From Takakia lepidozioides (Eukaryota; Streptophyta; Takakiopsida; Takakiales; Takakiaceae), in the NCBI GenBank assembly GCA_030704615.1, contig CM060732.1, positions 51,999,053 through 52,063,052 of the forward strand: DNA of 64,000 nucleotides, read 5' to 3'. The translations under genes and the position numbers were made by a program. Positions 37,290-49,431 of the stretch are shown here, piece after piece (the first letter of the stretch is position 1; each line of letters begins with the position of its first letter). Under the pieces are notes generated by a model that was not told the origin of the DNA, did not search any database, and saw only the letters and a list, made by a program, of their open reading frames with translations.

Positions 37290-37440
37290 TAGACCCTCGG
37301 GTCTGCCGCCTTGTCCTCACGGTAGACCCACCTCAGCGGCCAAAACTTAGAATTTTTTCCAATTCGTGTCACCTTATCCTCGCGATAATGATAGACCCAC
37401 CTTAGCTAGGGGATATAGATTTTTCCAATTTCATAAATAT
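37290..37440 (+). repeat. Left direct repeat flanking the tyrosine-recombinase relic
   Basis: Contains CCGCCTTGTCCTCACGGTAG, CCAAAACTTAGAAT, GTGTCACCTTATCCTCG and GATTTTTCCAATTTC. The same blocks occur in the same order and orientation at about 40487-40605. Confidence 0.8.
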
Positions 37441-37601
37441 CAGGTGTGGAGTATTCTCCTGTTTTTTAGGACTCATTATCAGGCCGAATTGGCCACCAGG
37501 TGTAATGCCGAATCGGCTGAGATGGCCGGTTATGTATCAACCCCAACCAGATATCGCTACATAGCGGCGAGAATACTCCACAACCTGCTCTTTATGCCAA
37601 A

Positions 37602-37666
37602 GAGCGGGCACGTGGTGCCGGTTATGGCTCACTAGTGGCTCATAACCAGCACCACATGCCCGCTCT
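37602..37666. other. Long hairpin (25-bp arms) next to a CTCTAGTAC tail
   Basis: Left arm GAGCGGGCACGTGGTGCCGG plus TTATG; right arm CATAAC plus CAGCACCACATGCCCGCTC; two mismatches. The centre is near CACTAGTG. The right arm is followed by TCTAGTAC. A TGCTCTCTAGTAC tail also occurs at 40428-40440, past the other end of the recombinase relic. Confidence 0.75.
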
Positions 37667-38257
37667 CTAGTACATTACCATCCGGGGTTGCATATTTTGC
37701 AGGTTTATGGCTCAATTCTGTGGCAGAATCGGCCTTCCAAACCCCACTGTCGATTCAGCAACACAATCTGCCAAGATGGCAAATTCTGCACGTAGGGGTG
37801 GTATGAGCATATATGTGATACTGAGGCAAACATTCGGTGTACACAACAAAACAATGTTTGAATGAACATCAAGATTTTAGTGCAAAGAGACATTACAATC
37901 TTCTGAACAGAAATGAATCCACTAATCAGTGGTGTTTGAATTGTCTAGTAACTACGAATCTGCTACAGTAATTTATTCAGCCTATCAGTCATCAGTTGCA
38001 AGCTTCTTCAAGTTCCCGTGAAAAACAATATTGACATTCCCGACATTATTCGAAATGTGCGAAATTTCCACCGCGTGCCTATTTGTCGCAGCAAAAATTA
38101 ATTGTTCAACTTCGTCCAGAACAGCTGACTGAGACCACCACTCGTCGTCACGCCGTGTAGCTAATGAAACAATCTTCGATGGACAAGAATTGTCATATAC
38201 AATAGTTGTCGATGAAGAAGGCACATTCTCAAGCACTGTAGAGGTCGATGCAGAAGG

Positions 38258-38680
38258 ATGCTCGTTTCAAGAAGACTTGTGTGTCTTGTACGATATCTGC
38301 TCAACGCTATGGGAAAGCTGGAATTGGACGTAAGAGAAGAGTACCTTCTGGACTTACGCCCGAAGCAGAATGCGGTCATACTTGCTCAGCCCTTCATGTC
38401 TCGAAGTGACCGCCGAGGATACCAATTGTGTTTGGCGTTTTACATTACGCATAATTTTTGTGTGAGAGCGCAAGTGGAAGTGTATAATCTTTGTTCTTGT
38501 GACTTTGAGATCTCTGAGGATATGCTTGGCAGATTCGTACGTTTTGATGAGAGAGACTCCAAAAATCATAGGGTGGATTTAAAACGTTGTCAGCCGGAGA
38601 AGTTGTGTCGTCCTATCACATGCTACCATCAGGATGTGGTGCTCACATTTGAGACATATTATTCGCACCTTCCAAAGTGA
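38258..38680 (+). CDS. Unrecognised 140-aa ORF interrupting the recombinase relic
   Basis: ATG-initiated and on the strand opposite the recombinase. It lies between recombinase C-terminal segments that read into near-identical short sequences on both sides (CCTGCGAATGTGCCTTCTGC near 38980 and TGAGAATGTGCCTTCTTC near 38225, minus strand). It contains MGKLELDVREEYLLDLRP and several Cys residues, with no recognised domain. The TGA stop is followed at once by a hairpin, AATGATGACGGG/CCCGCATCATT (38682-38709). It may be an inserted segment, or chance. Confidence 0.35.
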   Translation: MLVSRRLVCLVRYLLNAMGKLELDVREEYLLDLRPKQNAVILAQPFMSRSDRRGYQLCLAFYITHNFCVRAQVEVYNLCSCDFEISEDMLGRFVRFDERDSKNHRVDLKRCQPEKLCRPITCYHQDVVLTFETYYSHLPK

Positions 38681-39336
38681 AATGATGACGGGACAAGCCC
38701 GCATCATTTGTTTCTTCGCGCGATAGATGGGATCATGTGTGATCCATGAGTTGTATGTATTTCCTACGACTTGGTTTCTTTCGTTGTGCATGTATTACTA
38801 CGAATTGGTTGTCTATATACTACTGAATCGTTCTTATTTTATGCTGACTATGTACTACAAATCGGCTTCTTATATATGTTGATTTATGTTGAAGTGTTGA
38901 TTTATGGTAGTGGTACTCGAAATGTCAGGTGGGAGTCAAGAGTATCTCAAAGTGGCTCAAGCAGATGCAGAAGGCACATTCGCAGGCACAATAGCTCTTA
39001 AATAGCTCGAGATGCAGGCTCAATCTGATTGCCACTCTGACTGCTTTCAATATGCTTGAATCTTTGAGATTCTTGGAAACGACGTCTCTCATAAGCTAAC
39101 GCAGCCTACTAAGAAATAATATCTCCATCAGTCCCAGGGACGGCATTTGCTACGTTCTGAAGTGCTCTCATCTCAATCCCATCCTCGTCAATATAATACC
39201 GCATATAACCTTTAGCAGATGAATGGCCAGTAAGTTTCATGTTGATATGAGTATGCCCACCCATACTATTGAGCCGAGTTACTGTAGTCACGCGAGCGCT
39301 CTTATTTGTGATAGATCGGACGTCGCAGCTAGGAAT

Positions 39337-39472
39337 ATCCTATAACAAACTCCTCGGTAGGAACGGAGGCTTCCACACCGCGCTGCTCGAGTCTACCGCG
39401 GATTATCCTGTAACAAACTCCTCGGTAGGAACGGAGGTTTCCACACCGCGCTGCTCAAGTCTACCGCGGATT
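39337..39472. repeat. Two 68-bp tandem repeats in the recombinase relic
   Basis: Units at 39337-39404 and 39405-39472 share CTCCTCGGTAGGAACGGAGG and TCCACACCGCGCTGCTC with few differences. Confidence 0.9.
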
Positions 39473-40486
39473 ATGCGACCGATTCCTCTTAAAAGGTTCA
39501 CAAGATACTCTCCAGGATATAATTTCCCGTCTCATCTCTGAACCTCAAGGAAGAAAATAGATAACAACACATTCAGCTCCGGCACTGACCTCTCGAACAT
39601 ATCCTCAACTGCCTCTGAATTGTCAATCCTTGACACTTTACACCAATCGTTGAATCTATTTCTCGCCCAACGTTCCATATGCAGAGAGCTCCTAGCGCCA
39701 CCCTTAGCAAGCAGCTCAACCTCCTCTTTCTCCAGCTGTCTGAAGCATTTCTTTAGAAACTCTAAATTCTCATCAACACCATCGGCAGGATCCAGAGGGA
39801 CGTCGGGTTGATCACGAATCTCAAAAACGTCCTCAACATTGGCAAAATAATGTGCATCATCAACCGCATTAATCAGCCAAGCAGGATCCTCGAAATCAAG
39901 AAAACCTTCAGGACAGTCAAATGCACCGATATTTTCTGGAATCAGCAACTTAGGAACTGGACTCATAGGTTCGCCAAGATCAGCAATAGGTGAACCAAAT
40001 GCAAAATATGTTGTCGAATTGTCAACTTTAGATATACTGTAGAATTTTCATCAGTTGTAGAAATGGCAAGTCCATATTCAGCAGCGGCACATTCCGCAAC
40101 AACATTCACTGTAGAGATTTCATCAGTTGCAAAAATTGTAGGTGCAATCTGAGCAATGGCAACCACATCGTCCTTATGTGCAATTTGATCCACTCCACTC
40201 GCTAGAACATTAGAAATGTCTCTCAAAGCAGCACGACTCTCCATCGCCATCGTCAGTGCACAAACAAAATACAGAAAACCAACGCATAGGAGCTCGTCAT
40301 GTGCAGAGACAAGAGCTAGTAAATGCGGAGCGCAGACAAACCTAGAGAGAAAGAGCGCAGAAACCCAGTCGGGGGGTATGAATATATGTATATGCTTTGA
40401 TGCCAAAAATCGGCAAACCACGGCCTGCTCTCTAGTACAAAAAGTTCCTATTTGACATCAAAGCTACTCGTCCTTCCCGAGGTTTG

Positions 40487-40605
40487 GGTCCACCGCCTTG
40501 TCCTCACGGTAGACCTACAGCCAAAACTTAGAATATTTCCAATTTGTGTCACCTTATCCTCGTGATAGATCCACCTTAGCAGTATTTAGATTTTTTCAAT
40601 TTCAA
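40487..40605 (+). repeat. Right direct repeat flanking the recombinase relic
   Basis: Same blocks as 37290-37440. A shorter phrase, TTGACATCAAAGCTACTCGTCC (40453), repeats at 40617 within this flank. Confidence 0.8.
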
Positions 40606-40644
40606 AAGGTTCTTATTTGACATCAAAACTGCTCGTCCTTCCCG

Positions 40645-40712
40645 AGGTTTGAGCTCGAGACATCATCATTATCATTAGCTACACCCTACCATCAGGCTAC
40701 CTGCTACTAAAA
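40645..40712 (-). repeat. tRNA-like SINE relic
   Basis: The minus strand has TAGCCTGATGGTAGGGTGTA and then GTCTCGAGCTCAAACCTCGG, A- and B-box-like, 60 bases apart. Confidence 0.45.
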
Positions 40713-41718
40713 TAAAAATATATGAAACTTTAATTACTTTGCTAGGACTATGCGTTACTACTTGACGATTGATGAGAACAATGTTTCTTTTGATTGAAAA
40801 TATACATTATGCAAAAAATATTAGGAACAAGGTAACAATAAAATTTAGGCACGTGATATGATGGTATTTTTGCCAAATATAGGCGACGTGGGCTCCTCTG
40901 GCAAGTCCCCTGTCAAATCTTTCCCCACCTGATTTTACCGCAAACTCGCTATTACTGAATACTTTAGAATGCGAGAGCTTGTTAGACAATGATGAATAGC
41001 TCATAGCCTTATTGGTTACAAAGTAATGGTAATGGAGGCAAATGAGGTGGAAGGTTTGATTTTTTGATTGGTGGTAATGTCACCCTTGGCTTCTATAGTT
41101 CATGTCACTCCCTTGTATTGTGCAACTCCTCTTAGTCTATTTCAAACTTAGTCAAATTTGAACTTAGTCAAATCTCGAGACTAAGTGTGGGTTACACTTC
41201 CCGCCGTGTAACCCCAAGTGGAGTCACACTCTGCACTGTATAACCCTGACATGAAGATATACTCCCTTCCGTTCCATGTTACTCCCAAGACTGAGTGAAG
41301 AAGATCCAATATGTTGGAGCCTAGCCTATCGTCTTATTAGAGTTCACATGTTGGCATTAATTTCATACATTATTCCAATGATTCTGCATAATTTTATGGG
41401 TTTTTTTTTTCTTTTTTTCAGTAACAATATTTTTGGATGTATTAACAATGTTGATATTCATTTTATTTTCATAATTTTTACTTTATTTTATATATATGTG
41501 TAGTTATAATATATTAATATATCTATATTTGTAATTGTCCAGATTATTGACAAGAGACGAAAATTCAATCATAATACTTTTGACATTTCATTAGCTATTA
41601 CTATTATCATATTTACATGTACTAGCATAAAAGATTAGTAAATTGAAACGTGCTTACCACGAATCAAAGTAATATTTGGAAATGCTATAACATCGTATGA
41701 GACATTTGAACAAACCAA

Positions 41719-41748
41719 AGAAAGAAAGAAAGAAAGAAAGAAAGAAAT
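41719..41748 (+). repeat. AAAG tetranucleotide microsatellite
   Basis: Seven AAAG units in a row. Confidence 0.95.
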
Positions 41749-41754
41749 ATTAGA

Positions 41755-42080
41755 GCAAATTTGACCAAAAAAATCATAATTCAATTTTTTTTTCGAGAAA
41801 TTCGGGCAGCTTCAAGACTGTACGTTGATGATGTGGCCTCCAAAACGTGGCAAAATCGGATTACGTACTTTTTATTTTTCTTTTAGTAATTCAATTTTCT
41901 TGCATAACATGGTATTACCATGACGTAGTACTATAACACACCCATTTCTACTCTACACTAAAACTAGTCTTCGAACTTTAGTCATCATTAGAATTCTCAC
42001 TGTGGCTACGCATTGCTTCGCACTACTGACGACTTCTAAGAACAATGATCTTTTTGTTCGAAATATATAATATGCGAAAA
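41755..42080. repeat. Interspersed repeat, copy 1 (left of the ABCB pseudogene)
   Basis: Shares with 54025-54530 the ordered phrases GGGCAGCTT...GACGATG/GTTGATG, GATGTGGCCT, TACACTAAAACTA, a TCATCA/TCGTCACTAGA-type phrase, GCTTTGCG/GCATTGC...GCACTAC and CTAAGAACA. The 3' phrase GAACAATG...TTTTTG also occurs near 40770. No coding capacity. Together with the second copy it brackets the ABCB locus. Confidence 0.6.
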
Positions 42081-43347
42081 ATAATATGAACAATTAAATG
42101 ATCTTAAATGATGCTGATCTCACAAATTTGTGTGTATGGGCATCCCTTCAAATGCACGAAAAACAAAACGTCTCGGGGTAGATCGATCGTAGACTGCACG
42201 TTACAGAAACTGATGCCATCATGATGAATCAAGTTACATAGCCATTTATGATATTTATTCATAAATAGTGAGTAATGATCGCAATTCAACACCTATTAAT
42301 AACAATCTCGAGCTCTGTCTATATAATATACAATTTGTCATAGTACTTACTGTCTCATCTTTAGGAGGTTTGCATGTGGGTTGAATGCGTTTATAATCAT
42401 TGGTCAAGTCTATGTTATGAGTGTTGATGTAAGGTGAGCGTTGTGTCTAGTTGGAGGAAGTTTGAGATGTCTTATAATATAGTGTCGATCAATTCATCCA
42501 TACTCGCTCACGCTCTATAGACTTGAGGCCTTTAGCTAGGTCGGATTGCCTTGTACATCCTTGCAGGTCACCAAGGAACAAATTTAAAGAATGAAATGTT
42601 TTACATAGACTTCTTCAATCAGTTCAGTGCAGATCAAGCTTTTGCACAGATGGACTGCGAACATATTATTGAAATCATATCTTGCAGCACAGAGTTTTGA
42701 TTACAGCTTGTGTTCTATTTCGACGATATTGGCATCTGGTGAGTTGCTCTTGTACGAACCGTTACGTTTTTTAGTCATGTATGTGCCCAATAATTTACCG
42801 GTTACGAAAGCATGTAGGCCCGCATAGATGTACAGCGACCTAGCCTAAAGATTTTGTGTCAGTTACTATAAGAATGTTGAAGATTTGAGCATTTGTCAAA
42901 AAGAACACCTAAGGTTGCTCTGCATTTGAGATGACATGTGTCTGTGTGGTAGGAGGTTGACTGAAAGCTGCGAAGCATGTCAACAATTCGCGTGTATCTC
43001 GGAGATGGACGCAACATGATCAAGGAATTTATTGCACCGAAATGCGCCCACTCCATCCTCCAAGTGCTCGGTGCAGGAAATGGGTACCTGAATGCATAGG
43101 ATGAGAATAAAAAAGCATATGGTGATATCCTAGGGGTTGGAAGATACTATGTCCACATCAACAAAGGTACGATGTTTGTGATTTTAAACTTTGCCCCGGG
43201 CCAAACTTGGAAATTGTCTTTTTCGATGTGAATTCTCTTCTTATTGAAATCCGTCAGTACCCAATCGGACATCTAAAACTCTAGCATCCAAGTAATTATA
43301 CTAGGTATTTATTAAACTTTGTTGTCTGGCCGGTTTTTGCCGCGCAG

Positions 43348-46300
43348 AAACATCGGGCATCAAGCTTTCTGATTACGAAGCTACGGTCACGGCGGCTTTT
43401 GACAATATCAATGATAAAAGTTTGGTGAACAACAAGTCTGCACATAAATTTGATGATGACAAAGATGTCATGATATCTATGCTGTTCGAAAAAGACGAAG
43501 ACGAAGTGAGAGCCGAGGAGAGTAAAAGGAAGTCGGACCTGAACAAAGTGTCGTTCTTCGCATTGTTCTCGTTTGCAACCAAGTTGGATTTGGTGCTCAT
43601 GTTTATTGGCACAATTGGAGCAGTGGGTAGGGGTGTGATGAATCCTATTATGTTCGTTATTTTTGGAAATGTCTTTGGTTCTTTGAATAAACATGCAGAT
43701 GATGAAAAGAGCACTAGGTTGCTTGGGCCTTGTTACTCCATTTCTTGGTGAGTAAACTTGTGGGCTGAATCTTCTGAGAAAGATTAACTATCGGTGAAGA
43801 GAATGCAGAATTATATCGATGGAGTCATGATAGCTCCATATAATATTTAGATGTTTTGTTGTTCAAGCTCCTCCATGATCTCATCAGTTGGGGTGCAGCA
43901 GACCACAAGACCATAGTATGAGCATACTAGCTATTAGACAACATTTGATTGTATTGAATCGCCAAACCGAATTTTAAATAGTGGAATGACGGTAATTTGG
44001 TGATCCAAGAGACCTAACAGTTGGCGACTTTATATATTTTTCCCCTAATAGTTGGTATCTAAAAGTTTCTTACAGTTCTAGATACTTCTAAAAATTTCAT
44101 TACTAAGAGTTTTACTGTTTTGATGCTGCAGAGGTTGCTTGTTGGGTGCACACCAGCGAACGACAATGTGCCCGGCTACGCTCAAAGTTTCTTCAGGCGA
44201 TTTTAAGACAAGAAGTTGGATACTTTGATACAGATGCCAACACAACCGAAATCCTGGGGAACATCGCCACTGATATCAACTTGGTGCAAGAAGCCATTGG
44301 AGAGAAGGTGCATTCTCTAGTACCCTACCATGGCCATCGGTCTTGGGTTGGAAGTAGTGGATCTGGAAAGAGCACTGTGGTGTCATTGATTGAACGCTTC
44401 TATGATCCCCTCAAAGTGTGTATAACATTATTTAGGTGATTAATGTTTGTCTTGAGGTAAACACTTGGCTATATAGGACTATATGAATTTCGTTCAATAA
44501 CACCTCCATCTTCACGTCAATCTATCTACGTGAATGTGGAGTTGTGTTTTAAGTCTTCTTCTCGACTTATAAGTTGTACCCATTGGACTTAACATTGTGG
44601 GTTACGATCCATGTGCAGGAGAGGTGTTGGTAGATGGATATAACATCAAAAGATTGGACTTGAAGTGGCTACGTAGTCAGATCGGCTTTGTAGGACAGGA
44701 ACCTGCGTTGTTTGCTACCAGCATTAGAGAGAACATTATGTATGGAAAAGCTAATGCAAGCCTTGAAGAAGCTGAGATGGCTGCAAAAGCTGCCAATGCA
44801 CACGATTTCATTATGCAGCTACCCGACAAGTATGACACCCAGGTACAAATTACTTGGCCCGGCAATATAAATCTTCCATCTAGAGTCGACTGAACTATCA
44901 TTTCTTTAAGTTTTAAGAACAAAAAAATATTTATTCCATGTATGAAAGAGGGGTTTAACCCTGCATTGAGATCATCCAGTGACAAAATCCACTAATTACA
45001 TACTTGATTATTTTGTGAGTAAGTCCACGAAATGACCTGAACATTCAACAATTGTAGGTTGGAGAGAGGGGAGCTCAACTCTCAGGAGGGCAAAAACAAC
45101 GTGTGGCCATTGCAAGGCTTTGCTGAAAAATCCAGCCATCCTACTTCTAGATGAAGCCACTAGTGCCCTCGATGCCCAGTCGGAGCAGATCGTTCAAGAG
45201 GCACTCGATGGATTGATGCTTGGCCGCACTACCATTATTGTTGCCCACCGCCTCTCCACTATTCGCCATGCAAATACTATAGCGGTGGTGCACAAAGGCC
45301 AGATCGTGGAATCAGGCACACATGTAGAGCTCATGGCACAAGAAGCAGGTAGTAGCATGTACATTAGTCTAATTCGTAGATGACAAGGCCCCTGACCATA
45401 TTGCATCCGTCACCCAAGATTCCAGGTACATTGACTGGTCAAACTAGTCTATTTTATAAGTCTTGTTCAAATGCTTTAATACTATTTTCTACAGTAACAT
45501 TTTCACTTTTCAATAGGCTATATTTCTATCTACATCCTCGTCTCCATTTCAAGACATGCAGGACATCAAAATTTTCCTTCTTTATCATTCTGTTGTACAT
45601 CATGGTTTTGGCCTCCTTCTATGTGAAGATGATGCACATGAAAGTCTAACATGTAATGGGTTGTTTTTGCTATTTTGGGCTCCACATGCGTGACGATTGT
45701 TCCTGATATGCATGCAGAGGATTGAATCAGCAGAGATTTACCTCCCAACCCAAGTATCGATCTAGTTCTGTTGCAAGTTCCCCTGTCCCAGACTCACGTC
45801 ACTCACCTTCACCATACATATATGGTATGAGTTTCTCATCAACAGTCATGGGCACAACATGGTCACCGGCTCATATGTTGGGATCTCCTGCATACACAGA
45901 CAACATCTTCCCCTCGGGAAAAAGCTATCCTGGCAATTCAAGCCCGATGGTTTTCGGAGAAGAGTATAAGCCAAACAGTGTTGACATGGCTGTGGCTCGT
46001 CAAACCTCCACGAGCAAACTTATGTACACAGAGCTGCAAAAACCACTGACAACAACTTCGCCACTTCTCCGCATATTGAAATTAAGTTTGCGTAATTGGC
46101 CACAAGGTTTGCTTGGTGCCATGGGGGCAATATTGACCGGCGGTGCCAGACCATTGTACTCATACTTTATGATAAGAGTTGCAGTTGCATATGCCAAACC
46201 GGCAACTATGAACAAGATAGTCAACCATTTCTCGCTAGGTTTCGTGGGCATTGGGATTGCAGTCATATTCATAAGTACGGTGCAACACTATTTTATGGGA

Positions 46301-48535
46301 ATCTTTGGCCAGAAAGTTACCAAGAGTGTGCGTGAGAAGATTTTTTCAGGTAAGACTTCAGGACTTCATGCCACATTCAAGTACATATTATATAATTTTT
46401 TTTTAGCTATAGAGATATCGGGTTTCCCTATACAATGTTTTCTGCATGGCAATGTAAGGAGTTAATAGACTGGTATTGAAGGGATTCATGTCGATACACA
46501 TTCATATTGACAATGGGTTGTGGACACATCCATGACCAGTGGTTACGCGCAATGAAGTGGGGTGGTTTGATAAAGACGAGAACACCACTGCTGCCATCAC
46601 CTCACGTCTGGCATCCGATGCAGCGCTCATCAAAATAGTCCTTAGCGACCGTCTCGCATCGATTATTCAAGAGATGTCATCTTTAATTGTTGCACTTGCT
46701 CTCAGTTTGATTACGGCATGGCGAGTCGCACTAGTCACTTGTGCCATACTGCCTCTTTATTTGCTTGGAGATTTTGGACAAGTACATATTCTTCTTGAAC
46801 AAGATTATATATATGTTGTTTTCCTAAATTCATGAACCTTAGACTTGAGGGAACTGCGCTGGATTTTCTTTGAATTTTGCGATTAAATAGTCAAATTCTC
46901 TACCTCGTCAGATTCACCTATTAACTGCATTACTATCTCCCATCGTCCCTTTCTGAGATTAGTTATGAAGTTATCATCACAAGTTTTTTGTGGCGATCAA
47001 ACGGCTTGTGTGTATGTATAGTGTGTCATCAACAACATACCTTCGAAGTTCGAACAATGGAGCGACACGACCCTTATTAACATTATCTTGTTTTGTCCTT
47101 GCAGATGATCAGAGCAATTGGGTATGCCCAAGAGCAAAGAAATGCCCATGAAGAAGCTATCATAGTGGCATCGGAAGCTGTCACCAACATTCGCACTGTT
47201 GCCTCGTATGTCGCTGAGGATCGGATCCTTGCAACTCTAAGTGTGAAATTGGAAGAACCTTTGCGTAAGAGCAAAATTGGAAGTATGAGAAATGGGGCCA
47301 TGTTTGCAATTACAATGTTTGCCCTAAATATTGGTTGCGCAATAGGCTTTTGGTTCGTGGCAATTTCCATTAGACGCAATTACTCCGATTTCTTGCACAG
47401 CTTTAGAGCTTTCCACGTGCTTATTTATACCTCACTCTCCCTCACTGAGTTGGTCACCCTTATCCTTGCTTTGGTGAGAGTTGGGCAAGCTTTGAAGGCT
47501 GTATTTGCACTCATTGACCGTAACACAGAGATGGACCCAGATAGTGTGTATTCTGACAAGCTAGACTATATTGAAGGCCGCATTGAATTTCAAAATGTCG
47601 ACTTCCAATATCCATCTCGGCCAGAGGTGATGGTTCTCCAAAAGTTCAATTTGACAATTCAGCCTGGAAAAACTGTTGCCCTGGTGGGTGCTAGCGGCTC
47701 TGGAAAGTCGTCAACAATTGCACTTATAGAGAGGTTTTATGATCCTTCCTCTGGTACTATCTCCATCGATAGGAGAGATTTGAAAAGCTTAAATCTTAGA
47801 TGGTTGAGGAAGCACATAGGCCTTGTCCAGCAGGAGCCAACACTTTTTGCAACAACCATCGGTGAAAATATCCTCTATGGGAATGAGCAAGCATCAGAAA
47901 GTGAAATGATCGACGCCGCCAAATCAGCAAATGCACATAGTTTCATAAGTGGCATGCCCAATGGCTACGATACAGAGGTGAGATATTGCCCGTTGTAGTT
48001 CATTGCTTTTAAAATTCAGTCTAACATTCAATTTCGTCTTCGAAGAGATTTCGTGTACTAAGGAACTTTAATGTGTCACCTTCAAATTAGATTTCAAGTC
48101 AGGGCCAGGTCAGGGGTTATAATATCTAAAGCTGTAAATCATTCTCATACTGTGCATCGGATGTTTGGGGATCACACGCAGGTGGGTGAACGCGGCGTAC
48201 AGCTCTCAGGCGGCCAGAAACAACGGGTTGCCATTGCACGAGCTATTCTCAAGAATCCCCCCATTCTGTTGCTTGATGAAGCCACAAGTGCACTTGATGC
48301 CGAGTCAGAACACATAGTGCAAGAGGCACTAGACCGCCTCGTGATGGGCAGCAAACGCACCACTGTGGTCGTCGCTCACCGCCTGTCCACAGTGCGGTCC
48401 GCCGACAAGATCGTATTTGTTGAAAAGGGGCACATTGTAGAGCAAGGCACCCACACGGCTCTAATGCAACGTAGAAACGGGTCGTACGCTCGTTTGGTAG
48501 AAATGCAGCAACGCTCCAATCCTTCTTCTCGTTGA
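43348..48535 (+). pseudogene. ABCB-family (P-glycoprotein/MDR) transporter pseudogene
   Basis: ABCB proteins are plasma-membrane full transporters (TMD1-NBD1-TMD2-NBD2), many of them auxin carriers. Here the first coding exon follows the acceptor at 43347, with likely Met at 43469, and gives the first TMD1 helices (FATKLDLVLMFIGTIGAVGR). The exon near 44130-44420 runs from ERQCARLRSKFLQAILRQEV, GYFDTD straight into VGSSGSGKST (Walker A), so about 230 residues of TMD1 are absent. NBD1 continues at 44600-44840 and about 45058-45383 ([27 protein letters not shown]), but one base is missing at AIAR/LLKNP (near 45117), which shifts the frame. The linker, TMD2 and NBD2 (45719-46350, about 46540-46780, 47104-47980, 48181-48535) are open: [34 protein letters not shown]; stop at 48533-48535. 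Two independent lesions make a full transporter impossible. Confidence 0.88.
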
Positions 48536-49431
48536 TCCTTCCCATCTCCATCTTGATATACTCAAGTTTGAGGATGCAAATATGCAGGCGAGATGTACAT
48601 TTTTCTCTTAGTTCACTGGACACCCAACTAGCCCACCTCCTCGTCCGTTGCATATGAAGGCACTCTGCAGTCCAAATTCATTGTTCTCATAGTGCCTCTG
48701 GCTGGTGTCTTGTGTTGGCCTAAATTTCTCCTAAAGTGGTTGCACCCGGGAGTTCATGGTGACAATTTATTTCAGGTCTTTCATACTAGGAAAGTAGGAA
48801 AGACGACAAGTAGTACTAAGTTAGTTTCACATACAATCATACAAGCAATGTAAAAACCACAGACAAAGATAGGTTTCAAATTCATACTGGAGAGACACAC
48901 TTGATCATTTGAGAGAGAGGGATATTGACTCAATGGCCTCAATGGCCTGGTCAAGTGCCTACGTAAAAAACACAAACCTCAACTTTAGTTCCTAACAAGT
49001 GCTAATCCTAATGTGTCCCACGTCCAACCCCTAGTTTCCTATAACCCAATGTCATATTTTTGTATCTATGCAAATTCTTTGATCTGCAGATGTTTCTTGA
49101 CGTATGTTCAATCTTACACATATGCTATATGTGCCCATAATATTTCACAAAGTTTCATGGTATACATGTAAAGATCAAATTTTTGTTGGTGAGTTGTAAC
49201 TTGGAATTTACCTGTTTGTTTCACCTCAAAAAGTTCATAACCCTATCATTTTAGATTAATAGCATCTTAAAGTCGACCTATACTCATTGTGTTTGTACAA
49301 ATATTGTAAAAATTGGGTCACATTAACCTCATTTAAGGTTTACAAACAAAACCAAGTTTTATTTTATTTATTATTTTTAAACAGAAACATCTGAAAGAGC
49401 AATTGTTGGTTACTCAGATTGATCTTAATTA
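48536..49431. other. Intergenic, no feature recognised
   Basis: AT-rich sequence downstream of the ABCB stop, probably including its former 3' UTR. Confidence 0.4.

Larger units (their letters stand above)
37985..40250 (-). pseudogene. Crypton/DUF3504-like tyrosine recombinase relic
   Basis: The minus-strand start is MAMESRAALRD at 40250. After one frameshift (near 40040), 39532-39966 encodes an acidic stretch and then ARNRFNDWCKV and LNVLLSIFFLEVQR. A TGA follows, and the same frame continues DGKLYPGEYLVNLLRGIGRI. This is the N-terminal half of the DUF3504 pattern seen in KIAA1958/ZMYM/Crypton proteins (FFLEVRxxDGxxYPPxxLxxLLxGIxR). At 39109-39330 the C-terminal catalytic part follows: SITNKSARVTTVTRLNSMGG, MKLTGHSSAKGYMRYYIDED, with catalytic-type Arg, His and Tyr in place. 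The core between them is lost and replaced by two 68-bp repeats. A C-terminal tail, ISNNVGNVNIVFHGNLKK, reappears at 37985-38236. The copy is dead, but the family assignment is well supported by motif order. Confidence 0.7.

Noticed and set aside
37602-37672. Helitron 3' terminus
   Set aside because: The hairpin plus CTAGT fits loosely, but no 5' TC end, Rep/helicase sequence or AT target context was found. It is kept only as a hypothesis in the findings.
42977-43101. Short ORF MSTIRVYLGDGRNM... as a first exon of the ABCB gene
   Set aside because: It ends in a stop, has no donor in frame and shows no ABCB similarity.
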